This document shows, piece after piece, positions 41,355 to 43,120 of a stretch of 43,120 nt of DNA (positions within the stretch are counted from its first letter, which is position 1; the number at the start of each line of letters is the position of its first letter). Position numbers and translations under genes: made by a program. This DNA comes from an uncultured Clostridia bacterium (GTDB lineage: Bacteria; Bacillota; Clostridia; Christensenellales; Christensenellaceae): positions 1-43,120 of the forward strand of contig CALVMT010000001.1 in assembly GCA_944347775.1 (NCBI GenBank), read 5' to 3'. Under the pieces are notes generated by a model that was not told where the DNA came from, searched no databases, and was given only the letters and a program-made list of their open reading frames with translations.

Positions 41355-41882
41355 ATGGAAACAAACCAAGAAAAAATCGCTGTATACAAATTAGTCATCT
41401 TATATATTTTACAACAGACAGATATGCCGCTTAGTGAAAACCGTCTTTCTGAAATGAGCGCTTCGCTCAACCTCATGGAATATTTTCAACTTAAAACAAG
41501 TCTATACGATTTATTAAAAAATCATCTAATCGCCGAGACAGAACAAATTAACGGAAAATTTTTTCATATTACAGATTCCGGGCGCACAACATTATCCTTT
41601 TTCGAAACCGACTTGTTGTTCAGTCTGCGCCAAAAAATCAACCATTATCTGCAAACTCACCAGCAGGATATCCTCTTAGAAAAAACGATTTATGCTGAAT
41701 ATATACGTTTATCCGATCACCAATACAGAATTGTCTTGCGTATTCTAGAAAATGAATTACCTGTATTTGAATTAAGTTTCTTTGCCCAATCAGCAGCTGA
41801 AGCAGAAAAATATATTTTTTCATGGAAATCACGCGCATATGACGTTTATCGATCAACATTTGAAACACTTCTCGCAAAATAA
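41355..41882 (+). CDS. DUF4364 family protein, winged-helix-like
   Basis: 175 aa from ATG 41355. DUF4364 proteins are common in Clostridia and Negativicutes and have no assigned function. The N-terminal half (about 5-80: YKLVILYILQQTDMPLSENRLSE, LLKNHLIAETEQINGKFFHITDSGRTTL) reads as a winged helix-turn-helix, suggesting a transcription regulator. The C-terminal half is a mixed alpha/beta domain with EYIRLSDHQYRIVLRILENE. Followed 16 bases later by a ubiquitin-like small protein, so the two form a unit. Confidence 0.85.
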   Translation: METNQEKIAVYKLVILYILQQTDMPLSENRLSEMSASLNLMEYFQLKTSLYDLLKNHLIAETEQINGKFFHITDSGRTTLSFFETDLLFSLRQKINHYLQTHQQDILLEKTIYAEYIRLSDHQYRIVLRILENELPVFELSFFAQSAAEAEKYIFSWKSRAYDVYRSTFETLLAK

Positions 41883-41898
41883 AGAAAGGAGTAGTATA

Positions 41899-42165
41899 AT
41901 GTCTTCGAACAAAATTTTACAATTGCAGCTTCGCTTAATGGGAGGGCGCCGCACCCTGCAAATTTCAGTTCCAGAAAGCATTGACATCTCTTCTTTAATT
42001 AATGCCATGATTATGCATTGCTATATTCCCTCGAATCATTACGACATTTTAGTTCAAAAACCGGATGGCAATACACGAGAAATCCATCGCCACAAAAGTT
42101 TATCGGATAATCACATTACCGAACAGGATTTGCTGCTTCTTTTCCCAATCTCAGATATTTCCTAA
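41899..42165 (+). CDS. small ubiquitin-like (YukD/EsaB-like) protein
   Basis: 88 aa, AAAGGAG site before the ATG. Unnamed by me with certainty. The pattern of a first beta hairpin (LQLQLRLMGGRRTLQISVP), a helix (ISSLINAMIMHC), a strand with a glycine turn (YDILVQKPDGNTREIHRHKSLSDN) and a last strand ITEQDLLLLFPI is that of a beta-grasp, ubiquitin-like fold as in YukD/EsaB. The usual YukD neighbours (WXG100 proteins, EssC) are absent. There is no C-terminal di-glycine. Forms a unit with the DUF4364 gene. Confidence 0.6.
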   Translation: MSSNKILQLQLRLMGGRRTLQISVPESIDISSLINAMIMHCYIPSNHYDILVQKPDGNTREIHRHKSLSDNHITEQDLLLLFPISDIS

Positions 42166-42178
42166 GATTATCCTCATT

Positions 42179-42204
42179 AATAAGAGGCTAAATAGCCTCT
42201 TATT
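42179..42204. terminator. bidirectional terminator between the ubiquitin-like gene and the cyclophilin gene
   Basis: AATAAGAGGCT paired with AGCCTCTTATT around AAAT. It overlaps the cyclophilin stop codon. Confidence 0.8.
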
Positions 42205-42673
42205 CTTCTATATAGACTTTTTCCATAACCACATCAGTATACGGGCGATCATTATAATCTGTTAAACTGTTTGCAATTTCATCTACAACTTCCATCCCCT
42301 CAACTACTTTTCCAAAAGCAGCATATTGGCCATCTAAATAAGGAGCATCATCATGCATAATAAAAAATTGTGAACCTGCCGAATCCGGGTCCATAGCACG
42401 CGCCATAGAAACTACTCCCCGAACATGTTTAATCGGATTATTATACCCATTTGCGGAAAATTCACCTTTTATTGTATACCCTGGGCCTCCCATCCCTGTG
42501 CCTTCAGGACACCCCCCCTGAATCATAAAACCAGAAATTACACGATGGAAAATTAATCCGTTATAAAAACCTTTATTTACCAGCTCTTTAAAATTTTTTA
42601 CTGTAATAGGTGCAGCTTTCTCATCTAGTTCGATTTTTATTTTTCCTAATCCTGTTACTTCAATAATGACCAT
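42200..42673 (-). CDS. cyclophilin-type peptidyl-prolyl cis-trans isomerase
   Basis: 157-aa cytosolic cyclophilin. Motifs: [30 protein letters not shown] (catalytic Arg in FHRV), [30 protein letters not shown] and [14 protein letters not shown]. No signal peptide. Start at ATG 42673 (GAGG upstream); a longer in-frame start at 42703 would overlap the upstream gene with no ribosome site. It follows the adenine methyltransferase gene by 30 bases on the same strand. Confidence 0.95.
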   Translation of the reverse strand: MVIIEVTGLGKIKIELDEKAAPITVKNFKELVNKGFYNGLIFHRVISGFMIQGGCPEGTGMGGPGYTIKGEFSANGYNNPIKHVRGVVSMARAMDPDSAGSQFFIMHDDAPYLDGQYAAFGKVVEGMEVVDEIANSLTDYNDRPYTDVVMEKVYIEE

Positions 42674-42703
42674 ATTTTTTCCTCGCTTTATCATAAATTT
42701 CAA

Positions 42704-43120
42704 TCAGTAATTTAAAATCAACAATTTATCTGTGTTACTCATATCGTACCTTATCACACGATGATTTGCAATGCCGTGCGCGAGCCATTGTTCAAGTATT
42801 TCATCACATGCTCCGCTATAATTTTGAATCGCAGATAATGCATATCGTATTCCGTAAGTATCAAGCCGGTCCAACAATCCCATTAATTCCCGTTCATCCT
42901 GTGCCGACCAACCTAATTGCCTATTATAATATGTCTCCGCCCTCATATAAGGGGGATCAAAATAGAGAAAATCTTGCGTAGAGAGTTTTGAAAGATCTAT
43001 CGTTCTAAAATCCATAGGCATAAATATTGTCTTTTTCCGCTTTAAACGTGCTAAAAACTCGGTCAACTTCTCCTGCATATGAATATTCCAATCTCTTTTC
43101 CCTACATTTAAATTAAACTC
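42704..43120 (-). CDS. D12-class DNA N6-adenine methyltransferase, C-terminal part
   Basis: 5' end lies beyond the window; 138 codons are visible. The frame opens with EFNLNVGKRDW, runs through a target-recognition stretch, and contains the catalytic motif IV FDPPYMRAETYYNRQLGWSAQDERELMGLL, with the C-terminus YDMSNTDKLLILNY. These are features of Dam/DpnM-type (D12) adenine methyltransferases. The recognition site cannot be read. No restriction enzyme gene follows downstream (the next gene is a cyclophilin), so if there is a partner it is upstream, outside the window; an orphan or phage-derived methylase is also possible. Confidence 0.88.
   Translation of the reverse strand, partial: EFNLNVGKRDWNIHMQEKLTEFLARLKRKKTIFMPMDFRTIDLSKLSTQDFLYFDPPYMRAETYYNRQLGWSAQDERELMGLLDRLDTYGIRYALSAIQNYSGACDEILEQWLAHGIANHRVIRYDMSNTDKLLILNY

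Overview
The window is a low-GC, gene-dense chromosomal segment with very few mobile features. It carries two alpha/beta-type small acid-soluble spore proteins, a LysM-GH18 spore-lysin-type enzyme and a likely Re-type citrate synthase. This points to a spore-forming, probably anaerobic member of the Bacillota. Negativicutes or Clostridia both fit and I cannot decide between them from this segment. I see no rRNA, CRISPR array, insertion sequence or prophage.

Layout. 1-3000: the 3'-truncated end of an RlmD/TrmA-type rRNA methyltransferase gene and divergent rmuC. 3000-6450: a thiamine locus. thiE-thiW-thiM on the minus strand and thiD on the plus strand each have a TPP riboswitch, arranged head to head, and a GC-rich hairpin element is inserted between thiE and thiW. 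6600-13100: a 2-oxoacid dehydrogenase complex, with E2 and a fused E1 alpha-beta on the minus strand and E3 divergent. 13250-18200: an HxlB-like SIS protein, then pgk-tpiA-gpmI, then trmL. 18200-22700: amino-acid metabolism (Lrp regulator plus aminotransferase; aspartate-type aminotransferase plus Re-citrate-synthase-like enzyme). 22800-25200: a short AlaRS and a zinc-ribbon MscL. 25300-31000: radC, a HAD phosphatase, the SASP pair, the GH18 enzyme, an aldo/keto reductase and an aldose-epimerase-like gene. 31100-33060: a divergent acetate-kinase paralogue, signal peptidase I and a DUF951 protein. 33130-36300: corA behind an apparent leader-peptide attenuator, murA and a phosphoribosyltransferase. 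36300-39700: a serine-palmitoyltransferase-like enzyme with an overlapping short-chain reductase, and a two-gene chromate-transporter pair. 39700-43120: homocysteine methyltransferase, a tRNA-Val / 6S RNA / tRNA-Gln cluster, a DUF4364 protein with a ubiquitin-like small protein, a cyclophilin, and the C-terminal part of a DNA adenine methyltransferase.

Most of the window is housekeeping. The parts most worth following up are: (1) the corA leader, where a 29-codon ORF with an acidic/proline start and a good Shine-Dalgarno ends inside mutually exclusive hairpins placed directly before corA; (2) the Spt-like/SDR gene pair, which suggests long-chain (sphingoid) base synthesis in a Bacillota genome; (3) 6S RNA embedded between two tRNAs with no obvious promoter of its own; (4) the GC-rich hairpin element inside the thiamine operon; (5) an acetate-kinase-family protein with altered active-site positions.
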